Positions 18,420-29,225 of a stretch of 64,000 nucleotides of DNA are shown piece by piece. Positions within the stretch are counted from its first letter, which is position 1. The number at the start of each line of letters is the position of its first letter. Location: positions 16,324,030-16,388,029 of the forward strand of contig JAKZAP010000016.1 in NCBI GenBank assembly GCA_023053575.1, given 5' to 3'. Source of the stretch: Branchinecta lynchi (lineage: Eukaryota; Arthropoda; Branchiopoda; Anostraca; Branchinectidae). A program made the position numbers and the translations under genes. Under the pieces are notes generated by a model. The model was not told where the DNA came from and did no database searches. It was given only the letters and a program-made list of their open reading frames with translations.

Positions 18420-18937
18420 AACTAAGCGTGTTATCCGCGAACATCTATGCTGAAACCTTCATCCCAATGAAGCTTACTGTCAAAAGAATAATCATAAACG
18501 ATTCTATTTTGTGTGCTAAAAGTTATTCGTTGCCAATTAGAGGAAAGTGTTTTCATCACTTGACTATAGAGGAAAGAAAGAAACGGTTAAGGATAGATAT
18601 TTCTAACACTGAACAAGCTCTTTGAATGGAAATTCAGTAAATCCAAACCACACTACTTATTATGTTTGATAACGATAAACTTGAAATAATCAAAGCTATC
18701 CTCGTAGACTCGAAATTAAATCGACGAGTTTATATTGGTACAGCGGACACAGCTACAGACACTACACTGGATTGTCATGAAACCGGTAGAGTTTCATCAA
18801 AAATCCGACATGAAAGTCATCAAAGAATGATGCGATGCATTCTCAAGATCATGGCCCCCTCAAAAATCAGTACATATGTATTCGCACCGTGGGTGACCGG
18901 CAAACTGAACGGCAAGCTGAACGGCAAAAGAGGATAA
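18420..18937 (+). other. Two short open frames, unrecognised
   Basis: 18428-18625 and 18662-18937 are open in the plus strand and encode hydrophilic Lys/Ile/Arg-rich peptides without a known motif. They lie in an intron of protease locus 1, opposite strand. They may be relic transposon coding sequence; no claim of function. Confidence 0.3.
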
Positions 18938-19186
18938 AGCTTACAAGGATTTTATTTGTATTCGTGTAACAAGTCCCGCTTTAAAATCCATCATCAGTTA
19001 CTCCTATCCCTAGTTTCAACTTGAAATCATTAGTGATGCGCTTCCGTCATGGCGCTGGTATAAAAGTCGATACCACACACCCTTGTGTTGTCTATTATGA
19101 AACTTCGGACAGTCTAGAAAAAAAGGATTCAAGAAGTCAACAATGACCTCATCAAACTGCTCAGTCGATAATCGAGAAGCTCTTAC

Positions 19187-19319
19187 TCGTTAATCGGTGA
19201 TGGGGTCTGTCCATCCATAAAACAATGTGCAGCGGTAACCACGTGTTGATTCGTAATCAGGGTCCCTCCACAGTGAGTTTCTCCTTCCCGGACTATTAAT
19301 GCAATCCACGGGTTTGAAT
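19187..19319 (-). CDS. Serine protease locus 1, His-box exon
   Basis: 133-bp exon, acceptor TTGCAG, donor GTAAGA. It encodes NPWIALI, a CGGTLI strand and VVTAAHC with the catalytic histidine. Entry phase 1 fits the preceding exon and exit phase 2 fits the Asp-box exon. Confidence 0.92.
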
Positions 19320-19817
19320 CTGCAATTGATACTTGATTATTAGGGTTGCTGGTCTTCAAACTTTTCTCGGGGTCGGCCTAGTAAGTTCAAGAAAACCCTG
19401 AAAATAGGAGTGTAACTTCTCCCTCCCTTAAATGTCCTTTGGTTATACTCTCTAGAAGTGCCTTTATACTAGCCTTAAGCACGCACTTTTTCTCCAAAAA
19501 AGTAGGAATTTCGGCGAATATCAGCTTAATTCTCAGATTGATCAGAGCTTCGAAATAGCAGTAAGAATACTGAACAGAAAATCACGAGATATGTATTTTC
19601 TTCAACATCTAAATAGGCTACGTTAATTTTATCATAGCCACTGCAGGGGGTGAATCAGCTGCTGTTTCAAGCTAGGTCTGGGACGTGTAAAGGGTCATTA
19701 CAAACTATATGAGAACGCTGATGGCATTCGGGACAGTCCCTGACACCCTGTCCGTCCGCAATTGGGAGAATGATTGAAGTGCCCTGCGGGCAAACTAAAG
19801 TGCTTTAACTTGCTCAC

Positions 19818-20028
19818 TTTTTTCAGCAATCTTTCCGCCAACAACCTTATCCGTAAATTTCTTGACTTCTCCACAACCTCTATAGTTCGTTGTCGGTGAA
19901 GAATCGCAGTTAGACGTAGTTGCCTCCCTTTGTTTTGTTGATCTGGTTGGTTGTCGCGGTGTTGTTGCAGTCCGTGTCGTTGTGCTCGGCCTCTGTGTAG
20001 TTAGAGCCTGCTTTGTGCTGCAGCAGAA
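19818..20028 (-). CDS. Serine protease locus 1, clip end, linker and activation site exon
   Basis: 211-bp exon, acceptor TTTAAG, donor GTGAGC. It opens with FCC, the last two clip-domain cysteines, continues with a Thr/Arg/Gln-rich linker of about 40 residues, then a cysteine in RGCGE expected to bond with the catalytic chain, and the zymogen activation site K-VVGG. Cleavage after Lys implies a trypsin-like activator. Entry phase 0 matches the clip exon. Confidence 0.9.
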
Positions 20029-20454
20029 CTTAAATTAAAGAATTAAGAAAATCCATCTTGGATAAAGAACCATGAATCAAGACAACAGTATAAAATACGA
20101 ATTAATCTCAGCTTGTTGATGATTACACCAACATTTTCAGATTCGAAATATAAAGTTAAACATCTAAGCTCAGAAGCGTGAATATCGGCATGAGAAGCAT
20201 CAAATATACAAGCATAGCCTAACCTGGGATCTTAGCTCTTTCTGCTTCTCCAGAAATGTGTAAATGGGAAGAGGTGATGAAGTGGCAAGAAATCGAGGCT
20301 ACAAAATATGCATTGTGGACAGACACCAGCTATTTAATTATTTCACAAGAGGAGGTACCGGTGCCTGAGCACAAGAATCCAGAGAGACAGTGACATGGGA
20401 GATTTTGTCTCAGAGCAGCATTGACTGCAAGCAATAAAGGTTGGTCAAGTGATA

Positions 20455-20735
20455 AATATTCTTTGAGCCCAAACTGACTTTGAAACATTTATTCAAACAT
20501 TGTTACAACGGATACGTCAGCTACGATTCTTCGTCAGCGATATTTCGGCCCTTCTTGGCAAGGGTCCTCGTCAGGCTGTCAATCCTCTGGTTCAACTTCG
20601 GGTAAGGAAACAAACCTGTAGTCAGATGATGAGGCCTGACGAGGATCCTCGCCAAGAAGGGCCGAAATATTGCTGATGAAGAATCGTAGCTGACGTATCC
20701 GTTGTAAGCATTGTTTGAATAGTTGGCCAAGTGAA
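20455..20735. repeat. Palindromic (foldback) host element with about 84-bp arms
   Basis: Left arm about 20492-20575 and right arm about 20635-20719 are inverted copies: GGATACGTCAG... TTCGGCCCTTCTTGGC against the matching return. A centre of about 60 bp separates them. The same element was the insertion target of the Polinton at 7439 and a piece lies at 10950-11030. Confidence 0.8.
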
Positions 20736-21355
20736 GAGACATTTCCAGGTACGGTATCATTTGTGGGTGGAAAGAAGGGTCAATATTTCTTTTTTTTTTT
20801 TTTTCCTTCTAAACTGAGCATGTGAAAAAGAACTGATAAATAAAAGTAACTGTTTCTATATCAATTGATTCATATCAAAAATCTTATAAATTCTTTATTA
20901 ATTTAATATTCTATAAATTTCTTAATTTATAAATTCTAACCTACCTTACTTTTTGGCTTATTTATTGTAAGTCAGTTCACAAAAAAATAAGTGATTCTTG
21001 TTTCTGATGAGGCTTTCCAAGCGGCTCAAAATCTGCATTATCCGCTACGAAAATAAGAAACTACAAAATCAGTGTACATTTCCCGGGAAGAATAATGCCA
21101 CCAAGACTTGGGTTTAGCCTACTATATGTCAGACCAAGATGATATAAACGACGTATTCGAGTGACGGACAGAGAATGTCATTAGTTGATTGAAATTCATT
21201 GTGTCTTGCGCTGGTGTGAACGAAGGCAGGTGACATATGCTTATGAGTAGTGATTAAAATCCCGTAGGGGACTAGCTGCAATTCTGCGGTTGCGTTGCGA
21301 AGGTTTTACTCTTTCCAATCCTTTACTTTAATCGATTGTATTCTTAGGTGGCTAC

Positions 21356-21673
21356 ATGAAAATAGGGCGCAAAAAATGTTCTGTAATTATAAATAATTCT
21401 GTCACACTGTTTTCTGACCAGTTGGAGGTTTACAAAGAAGAAGATTCCAAAATCATATTTCTTCCAAATGCAAAAGCACGCGTCTCAAAGAGGTTATTCT
21501 CGGATCTGTATGGGGCCTATTTATCTCTGTTATACTTACTGGTAGGGGCATGCATCTTCTTGTTTGACTGCAGTTATTTATCTGTAGATGTGGTTTGTGA
21601 AAATACGCTCCTTACGTTTGGAGGTCTTATTTTGGTTAGTAGAAGGATTCTGCAGAACAAATTCACTTTATGA
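21356..21673 (+). CDS. Hypothetical membrane protein or exon
   Basis: Predicted 105 residues from ATG, with a hydrophilic N-terminal half and two hydrophobic segments at about 54-70 and 78-95. The end region with E-N-T-L-L-T-F-G-G-L has a faint resemblance to the strand after the membrane hairpin in PIG-H type proteins, which I do not consider established. It lies opposite to protease locus 1 inside its large first visible intron. It could be a genuine exon, a relic or chance. Confidence 0.25.
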   Translation: MKIGRKKCSVIINNSVTLFSDQLEVYKEEDSKIIFLPNAKARVSKRLFSDLYGAYLSLLYLLVGACIFLFDCSYLSVDVVCENTLLTFGGLILVSRRILQNKFTL

Positions 21674-21844
21674 ACCGCCATATTTGGCGGTATACTCAAA
21701 GTCATCTAAATTTCTCTTGAGAGCTACACTGGAGGTTCTGTTATCATTTTCTGAAATACAATCGACGGGTACGGAAGACGAGAGATCAGAGTCGCCACAC
21801 AGGCTGAAAGACCTAGAGCTACCCCAAGGCGTTACGAGCGAAAT

Positions 21845-22030
21845 TGTAATGTAATGTAAGGTAATGTTTATTTTTCACCCATCGCACAGGAAAGAGAAAA
21901 TGATGGAGTATAAAAAAGGAAGAAAGTAGAAAAACACAGAAAAAAGACCACACAACAAAGAAAAAACAAAAGGCAAATCACAGAGGGAAAAATCACACTT
22001 ATGAATCGCAAAATGTCAAAAAACAATCCC
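21845..22030 (-). mobile_element. LINE 3'-end fragment with (TAATG)n tail
   Basis: On the minus strand this is a 5'-truncated LINE tail. The plus-strand pattern TGGAGTATAAA...GAAAAA...GAC matches the 3' untranslated part of the LINE at 8160-8215, and ends in repeated TAATG words at 21848-21866. Confidence 0.6.
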
Positions 22031-22249
22031 TTGCCACTCATGGCCACTCTTACTGCATTTTACTCGTTGACATAGCTCATCGAGCTTTTGAATTCGGGTG
22101 CGAGGTATTTCAGCCGACTGTGGTTATTTCAGAAAAAAAAATCTTTTTCACAAAACTCTACGGTTTTAAGAAACATCGACTGTTTATGAAAAAGATAAAC
22201 TGTCGTGGCGCCTCGCACCGACGCGTTTCTGGTTTGTCGAATGGCAGAA

Positions 22250-22502
22250 GTTGCGTTTTTGATCAAGGTTTGAAGTTACCTTCAACCTCAAAGGGCTTTC
22301 TTTAAATACCGCTTTTAGTCGCCGGTACTCTGACCGTCAAACTTCGTGACCTAGCAAGTTCGAAGTTTGCTTGATTCGTCGAAGGGTCGCCGGAGTTGTT
22401 AAAAAGCTAATTAAGCAAATGGCGAACTTCGACGGCGTTTGAAAATGGAAATTAAGCAACCGGCTACGCTAACGGCGAACAAAACTTCGATCAAAACGCA
22501 AC
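22250..22502. mobile_element. MITE of the GTTGCG family, copy 1
   Basis: Inverted ends GTTGCGTTTTTGATCAAGG and TTCGATCAAAACGCAAC. Inner sequence (GGTTGCTTAATTTCC type, palindromic) is shared with copies at 56729-57013 and 59645-60020. TA follows the right end; the left flank is AA. Confidence 0.7.
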
Positions 22503-22721
22503 TAGAGTAAAATGGCAGATGCATCTTCTCTGTACGTGATGCTCATGCAGCTAGCTTAGACCGACTGTCCTCTCCGTCACCAGACACGTCACAAGGCCAT
22601 CTTTTTTGGATGTGGAATGGGAAACCCGGCTCTGTCGTTATAGATCGAGCACTACTTGCAGGAAGTAACCCAAGAAGCCGAAAATGTACTTTTTGTACTT
22701 TTCCAAGTGGACCACCAACTG

Positions 22722-22870
22722 CACTGTAAAAAGTTTCTCTGAGTAAGTAGAAAAGTTAACTGCAGTATTTGGTACTGGGATTAATCTTATTTCCGAATTA
22801 GCGATAAGATTATCTTTCTAGAAACACGATTAATCCCATTAGTAAATACTACAAGATTTCTTTTTACAGT
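22722..22870. mobile_element. MITE with CACTGTAAAA ends, copy 1
   Basis: About 149 bp. Inverted ends begin CACTGTAAAAAG and end TTTTTACAGT; inner GCAGTATTTGGTACTGGGAT and its inverted return give a long hairpin. The second copy is at 45619-45776. The target duplication is not clear. Confidence 0.7.
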
Positions 22871-22964
22871 TTGACCGGCCCTTATCAAGTTTCTCGCCCT
22901 GCTTTTGAAAGGACCATGAACGAAAGATTTAAATTTTTGTGGTTTGAACTAGCGGCAGGTAATA

Positions 22965-23453
22965 GTTGCGTTTTTGTTGAACTTTTCACTCGCCTTTTCG
23001 ACGTTTTTTTACTTTTTTTGCGTTTTCGTAAAATGGTCCTAAGCACTGTTTGACAATTACCCGTTTTTGTCAAAAAGGCAAATGCCGACTTTCGCTTTTC
23101 CCTCGGCTTTTTGCAAAAAAGCAAACTTGGTAGGTGACCAAGTTACGCTCTCATTTTGGCTTTTTGCCTCGCTACTTTAGCCAGTTTATCCCAAAATCCA
23201 ATAAAAGAGGAATTTTATTCAAAGTGAAAATCAGTATTTCGAGACTGTCTCGGATTTTAAAGATGAAAAATTGGAAGTGCAAGTAAAATACAAATAAAAT
23301 GGCATTTTTCAAAATAGCGTTTTCATCCCAGAAAAGTGACAAGTCCTAGTAGTAAGGTCAACTTGCGAAAACGCGAGAATGTGAAAAAAAGCCTGAAAAC
23401 GATAAAAAGCCAAAGCTGAAAAGGGAAAGGCAAAAGCCGAACAAAAACGCAAC
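22965..23453. mobile_element. MITE of the GTTGCG family, long version with TA flanks
   Basis: 489 bp bounded by GTTGCGTTTTTGTT and AACAAAAACGCAAC. TA is present immediately on both sides (22963-22964, 23454-23455), the Tc1/mariner-type target duplication. Inner sequence is rich in GAAAAG/CTTTT words and differs from the short copies. Confidence 0.7.
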
Positions 23454-24181
23454 TAATGTTTGTACCTTGAACCTCTTCCTCTTTTCTGGATGCTTTATCC
23501 GCCACCCCTGTATAAGAAACACACTTTCTAAATGGGAAATTACAGACAAATTAAATTCTACAGATGGTCAATCCCGTGTGTAAAACAAAATACAAGACAG
23601 TATAAATATTTATTGTATATATTTATATTATATAAGACAAATAAAAGATAAGAAAATGCAGTAGTTTTCAGTCATTTGGTTTTATAGTCGAAGCAAGAGA
23701 CATATTTTCTAAGTTCTTGGAAAAGTATTTTTTAAGATGAAAATTTTAAGTGTATGCAATGTGTTTTTTAAATTCTATGACGAGAAAGCAAATATGTTTT
23801 TTTTTTTTTTTAACTTAGTCTTTTAATTTTTGTCTTTTACTTTATTTTCTTTTGCTCCTCTGTACCTAAAAATCAAGTCGTAAATAAATTAATAAATAGC
23901 TTTCATGTTGAATATACTATATGACTAAGTCCGAAACACGCAAGCGAACCTCGGAAAGAACGCGATACGTCACCCAAAAGAATCCTAAAAAACGATCCTT
24001 ATCCTATTTAAACCAATCAACGCCGTTTGTTATGGTCAGGTTGTGATGACGTTTCTGGCTCTACACTCGAAGATTCTTCGACGATACAAAATGTTAGTCA
24101 TCAAGAGTATTGCTTGTGTTCCGCAGTGGATTGTACTTTCGCTGGCACGCCAACAAGGAAATCGTAACAAAAGCCCCTTAC

Positions 24182-24444
24182 ATGTTGAGAATTGGCAAAT
24201 GTTCCGCAGTAGGAGTACTGCAGTTTATTGTAGTTAGGACTCTTCGGTTTTTTGGCAAGTTCTAGTAGAGCTGGACAATCGAGAAGACTCAGGCATCTGC
24301 CTTCTAGGAAGTTTGGATCTCTGCATTTGGACTTGGGAGTGTACCCCTTTTGTTTGTATGTAGGGTACAAATTATTCCGTACTCCGATCTCGATATCAGA
24401 GCCGTCTTCATTCTCCGGCACTGACACTGATGGTGTATCAACAT
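24182..24444 (-). CDS. Serine protease locus 1, clip-domain exon
   Basis: 263-bp exon, acceptor CTTTTTAG, donor GTAAGG. After an acidic leader it encodes the clip cysteines in order: KC, RC, DC and YCGTF, with the fifth and sixth (FCC) coming from the next exon at 20028. Spacing fits arthropod clip domains, which dock proteases in cascades. Exit phase 0. A signal-peptide exon upstream was not found. Confidence 0.9.
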
Positions 24445-24894
24445 CTAAAAAGAAAAATTTCAAATAATAACTAAAAAGCCAGCTTATTTGCATTTATTCT
24501 ATTTAAAACACTTAATTATTTTTACACACGACACAGATTTTCAGTTTTTCGCCAAGACATGCCCGGCTCTATACCTGAACCACTAAATTTAAAAGATAAA
24601 ATATGAAATTTTCGGAATCTCTTCTGATTGAGGTCGAGTGTCATGGAGAAGGTGACCTTATAGATGGCGAGAATATTAGATATTTCAAGTATCAGACAGG
24701 ACAACCTATGATTGTTATTACTCGTATGGGCACATACATGAATAACTTTTCTCGAATAGGTATGTAACGTAAATCTTTCTATGTCCAACAGGTAGTTTAG
24801 TTTAATTTTTATATTGTTACAATTAGTTATGGGGAGGCTGAGACAATATCGCATCAGGTTACACAGTGGATGATACGAAACCTCTACGAAATTT

Positions 24895-25320
24895 AAGACG
24901 TGGAGTATGAAAGGAAAATGTTTATCACATATTTTATATAAAAAGCCTAAGAACCAAGACGTTTCACATCCCAAATAACAAAACAAGTATTTAAATAACC
25001 TAATTAGTAATCATCCCACTTTAAAAGCTTTAAATGTAAACAAACTGCAAGTATAAATTCAAAGAAATATTGAAGAACTTGCAAGAATAGCTTGAGTTCC
25101 AACTATGGTCTGCCAGCCAGTCCGACCCTTTAAATCTTTTTACCAATATCAAGGTGTTTAACAAGTGCAATAAACCAAATCGTAGCAGTCTAATCCCCCC
25201 TTTGTCACAATTAATTAAGAACGGCATATCATCGATCATATGACACAACAATCCAGTTTCCAACTGTACATTAAAGATGTACGTCGCGTCGTCTTATTTG
25301 TTGCTGTTTAATCCTCATCC
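24895..25320 (-). repeat. Dispersed R-repeat, copy 2 (uninterrupted)
   Basis: Contains GAATAGCTTGAG at about 25085-25096, the uninterrupted version of the site into which the tyrosine-recombinase retrotransposon inserted at 46642/53602. It ends near TACGTCGCGTCGTCTTATTT. Confidence 0.75.
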
Positions 25321-25324
25321 ATAG

Positions 25325-25990
25325 ATATATCTCCCACAATATAGAAGAGGACTTGAGCTTGGCATAGACGAACTCAACTCTTGGGAAATTTGGGCACAGC
25401 TGCCCATTAACGGGAGGGGGGGGGGGGGGGGGGGCATCAAAAATTTATACTCACGGGTCAAAAACTTTTTCATGGGCAATTTGGGACCACTTGCACATGA
25501 ACGGGGAGGGTGGGGGGGGGGCAAATAAACTTATATATCCCCAAAAAGCACAATTGAATTATACTGTCAGGTTAAAAACATTAAAAAATTGGCAATCTAG
25601 TCCCAATTGCCCCTGAACAAAGTAGTGGTGGGGTTTGGGACCCGTAAAAAGTAAAAAGAGACCCGAATGCTCTCAAACCTACCCGTGATACCTGTTGATT
25701 CCTGTCATGGGTAACGAACTTTGCTCCTGGGCAATCTGGGCCCAGTTCCTCATAAAGAGGGTGGTTGGGATAGGTGCAACTTCAACAGCAATTTGCCAGC
25801 ACTAGGATGTACATTTAAAGGGGATTTCATCGTCCTATGTCCAGTTCTGGTCAAATTATGACATTACTCACTGGAAAATCTGGGCCCATTTGCCCCTGGA
25901 CCGCATTGTGGTGGGGGGATAGTACCCCCAAAAGACACAACTAGACCCCAATACCCACTAGTGTACGAAGTTCGAACTTGATACTTGCAC
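25325..25990. repeat. G-rich degenerate minisatellite
   Basis: Several imperfect units around GGGCAATTTGGGC and CATGAACGGGG with G runs up to about 22 (25415-25434). A C-rich inverted relative is at 16795-16860. Open frames here reflect composition. Confidence 0.6.
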
Positions 25991-27290
25991 TGGTTTACGA
26001 GTTATGAGCTCCACAAAATACAGTGAAAACTGGAAACCGTAAACCGGAAGCTGCTACAACACTCGCAATCGTGGAATGTTCCAAGGAACACTCCAGTAAA
26101 AACATGATCAAGAGATGGATTGAAATAGTATATTGTTTAATTTATCAGCTAATTAATAGGTATGTATATTTACCATCCGGTTTCACATCCGGTACAAGCG
26201 TCGTTAATAGCACAAGATAACTTAGGACTTTAAAGCGTGCTGACATTTCGAATTTCACGTTGTTATTTAAAATACAACTGGATCTTTCTTCACTTACTTA
26301 TTTTTGGTTCTGCCTTGAAACTTCAAAAACTTGTTCTGTTAAACTGAGCATCATAGACATAGAAAGGTAAGAACAGGTTTCACTGTCTTCAGCATAAGCA
26401 GACAAACAAGCTTCAGTATCGGCGTTCATGTGCCAGACCCTCCAGAATGAACTCCAGATCTACCACCAATCAGGATCGAGTAAAATCAAGGTAAGGAGGA
26501 GGCATAAGTAATAGAAGTAGGCACGTATATGAAAATATGACGAGACATACTAAAAGAACATATGCTTCCTCCAAAAGCCTTTCACCTGTCATGCCTTCTT
26601 TTAGGGAAAAGGTCAGAAGTCAACCTTTCTTCCAGGAAGTCGATTTTGGTAATTCCCGGTCGAACAGTCCTGCACTCGGCAATACGGCAATGGGACAACA
26701 AGTGCGTTTTAATCAGTCCTAGAAAGGCAAGGTGGTTTCAAAAGTCTGACCAAATGCTATTAAGTTTGGAGGCAGGTGCTAGTAATAGAATAGTTTTCTT
26801 AACAAAACAATCGAGGATCTTATAATTAGCAGAGGAAAAGCACTGCTTGCAAGGATGTGCTATGAAACAACAAAAGGAAAAAGCTGAATTAAGGAATAAG
26901 AGGGTGAAACCATGTATACTCCACACAGTTATTTACACTACAAAAAACATTATATTTTCTAATCCCAAGGCCCCCAAAAAAGACTAAAGAAAAAAAAATG
27001 TAATATGACTTTCCTTAATCAATTTCAAAAGTATACCTATCAAGAAACTCCATACGTAGCTCTGATTTAAATTTCTAATTCCTTTGAACTTCTAATAAGC
27101 TTATTCCAAAGCTTAGAAGCTCTATAAATAATTGAAAACGAGGATCTACTTTTAAATCAAACGTGGAACCTGAATATCACCTCTCGCCCGAGTATCGTGC
27201 TGGTGAACATCTGATATCTCACAAAATGCACCATCAGAACAATCTGGAAGGTACCCACGATAGATGTTTATAAATAAAAAGTGTGCAAGC
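25991..27290. other. Non-coding stretch, nothing firm recognised
   Basis: A/T-rich with short open frames on both strands, none with recognisable motif. The minus strand around 26740-27240 has cysteine-rich and basic words that could be LINE-derived, but this was too degraded to assign. Confidence 0.35.
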
Positions 27291-27745
27291 TCTCAGACGT
27301 GGATTGTGAAAATAAAATGTTTATCATCTTTATATACAAACAGCTTTAGAATGAAGACACGAAGAACCACATCCTCAACAACCAAACGTGTATTGAAATA
27401 ACCTATTATAATCATCCCACTTTAAAATATTTAAATGTAAGCAAACCGCAAGTTGAGTCCAAAGAAATGTTGAAGATCTTTCACGAATTGCTTGAGTTCG
27501 ACCAATTGTCTGCCAGCTAATCCGACCCTTTAAACCTCTTTTCCATTAGCAAGGTAATAAGAAGTGCAACAAACCAAATCGTAGCAGCCTATGCACCCTT
27601 TGTTACAATTCATTAAGAACGGCATATCATCGATCATATGAAACAACACTCCAGATTCCAATTGTTCATTAATGATTAAAGTACGTCACGTCGTCTTATT
27701 TGTTGCTGTTACACAAAATCCTCATCCATAGCTGTATCTCCCCAA
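27290..27745 (-). repeat. Dispersed R-repeat, copy 3
   Basis: Parallel to 24895-25320 with many substitutions; includes GCTTGAGTTCGACC and the end TACGTCACGTCGTCTTATTT. Confidence 0.7.
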
Positions 27746-27814
27746 ATTTACAAGAGTTGGAATTGTAAGTTAAGTAAAACTTAACTTAAAGTGCTAATCC
27801 AAAAATTCCGTTTA

Positions 27815-28150
27815 CCTTTTCTTAGTTATCGCATGCCACAGGTTTATTTTGAATTGAAAGCGATTGCCGGGTTGCTGTTTCGGCTCGGGAAAAACTCACG
27901 CCGAAAGTCTTCTTTTCTAGATGACGAGATTTTCCAGGATTGATTAGCAAAGAATTATAAGACCTAATTGATAATTTTTGTATGTCTTCAGAGGTACCAC
28001 ACTGGTTTTGGTTTTTTAATTGATTTGTATTTGTAACAAACAGTTGAAGCATTAGATGGAAATTATTATTTTGACCCTTGGCTCCCTACGTGCCATAACA
28101 GCTGTCCGGGATAATAGGCTAAGATTTATTCCAGACAGAGTTATTTCAAA
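27815..28150 (-). repeat. Dispersed repeat family, copy 2 (partner 7561-7966)
   Basis: The minus-strand reading keeps the QLF(I/V)T(D/N)TN and ATRQS segments of the partner, separated by a region of different length. Relic coding sequence is likely. Confidence 0.6.
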
Positions 28151-28548
28151 CCTAGGAAATTTGGTGGGATTTTTTTAATTTGCTCATTGTTTTACGGTGG
28201 TTTTAGTGGTTTTAAACATTCATAGTGACAGTAGGGACGGTTAGCATTGTGTATGTGGTAGAAATACCATTTTTTGTAGCCCCCAGAAACATCAAAATTA
28301 TGGTAACAACAAACCCTTTGCATTATATAATTGTATTTTCGTAATAGTGTGTCTTTCTATACAGAGATGCAGGGGGAGGGGGGGGGGGGTAAGCTAGGGT
28401 TACCCAGCATTCCACACCTTTATCAACCAAGCACTTACGGATACCGAGCAGTTCCTTGCGCAAAACTTGTAGACGTCATCCCCAATAAACACAGATTTAT
28501 AAGTGCCAAACTCCTTCCCTTTAAGATTCTTCCTGTTGCTATAGCAAG

Positions 28549-28633
28549 ACCAAAGGTTCCGATGGGATCCCAAAAATTCAATATTTGATCCAGACAATTG
28601 GGTCTGGTCTACGCCAGATCCAATATTCGACAG
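28549..28633 (+). repeat. Short copy of the GGGATCC composite repeat
   Basis: ACCAAAGGTTCCGATGGGAT... GCCAGATCC matches 16218-16305 and, inverted, 44424-44515. Confidence 0.65.
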
Positions 28634-28718
28634 ACGCAGGTCAGAACATGGTGAGCATGCAAACAACCCGTACCATCCCTGAAACCCAGTTGCATGTTTC
28701 CAAAACTACATTTTGAAG

Positions 28719-28762
28719 AAATTCAGGGAGAAGGATATACTCAAAAATTTTACGGAGTGTAC
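28719..28762 (+). repeat. 44-bp direct repeat, left of the 1.59-kb array
   Basis: Identical to 34001-34044 (AAATTCAGGG ... GGAGTGTAC). The two copies bracket the whole array and its inverted left arm. It could be a long target duplication or a duplication formed with the array. Confidence 0.85.
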
Positions 28763-29225
28763 GGCGCCGAGGGCGTCTAAGTCCCCAGCCACACTGACTA
28801 ACCACACCCAAACCGCCTGGTGCTGTAACCACATTTCTAAGTTTTTACGTGCTTTTCCCAATATGGTTAGGGTTACCTCTCAGTTACCAGGAATGAATTT
28901 TGGCTTCGAATAAGGCAGAAAATGGTATTACTTGCGAAAGCCAAATAATCTCAAAACAATAAATACTTGTTAAAATTATTTTCCTGGGTCGGATGTCGGG
29001 CCGAAAACGCCAGGGTGAAAGGTTATTACCCTGTCAAAGTTTGCGTGTGTGTACCAAATAGCTAACCATAGGTTATGACTTAGATATACACGATTATTAA
29101 AGGGTAAAAGACGTCGTTGTTTATCTTAAGTGGCGAGGTGCAGCGCGAAGCACTGCGCCGAGGGCGTCTAAGTCCCCAGCCACACTGACTAACCACACCC
29201 AAACCGCCTGGTGCTGTAATGCTGT
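28763..29225 (-). repeat. Inverted left arm(s) of the array
   Basis: 28763-29131 is the inverted copy of the right end of each unit (e.g. about 30430-30800), lacking the outermost about 22 bp and with a small deletion near GGGTAAAAGACG. A second, shorter piece of the same inverted end (29132-29225) follows before unit 1. So the array is bounded on the left by an inverted terminal arm. Confidence 0.75.

Larger units (their letters stand above)
9231..24444 (-). other. Clip-domain serine protease gene, locus 1 (six exons in view)
   Basis: Exons in transcript order: 24444-24182 (clip domain), 20028-19818 (end of clip, Thr-rich linker, activation site), 19319-19187 (His box), 15716-15556 (Asp box), 12720-12619, 9385-9231. 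Splice phases across the five introns agree (0, 1, 2, 1, 1) and no stop interrupts the 1025 coding bases. Clip-domain proteases are secreted zymogens that run arthropod Toll and melanization cascades. Signal-peptide and GDSGGP exons were not found. Introns contain LINE, MITE and palindromic repeats. The intact frame suggests a functional gene, completed outside the window on the left and at an unrecognised exon on the right. Confidence 0.85.

Noticed and set aside
24522..24986. 154-codon minus-strand frame upstream of the clip exon as the 5' part of the protease
   Set aside because: No signal peptide or clip motif; it overlaps the start of an R-repeat and reads as chance coding.
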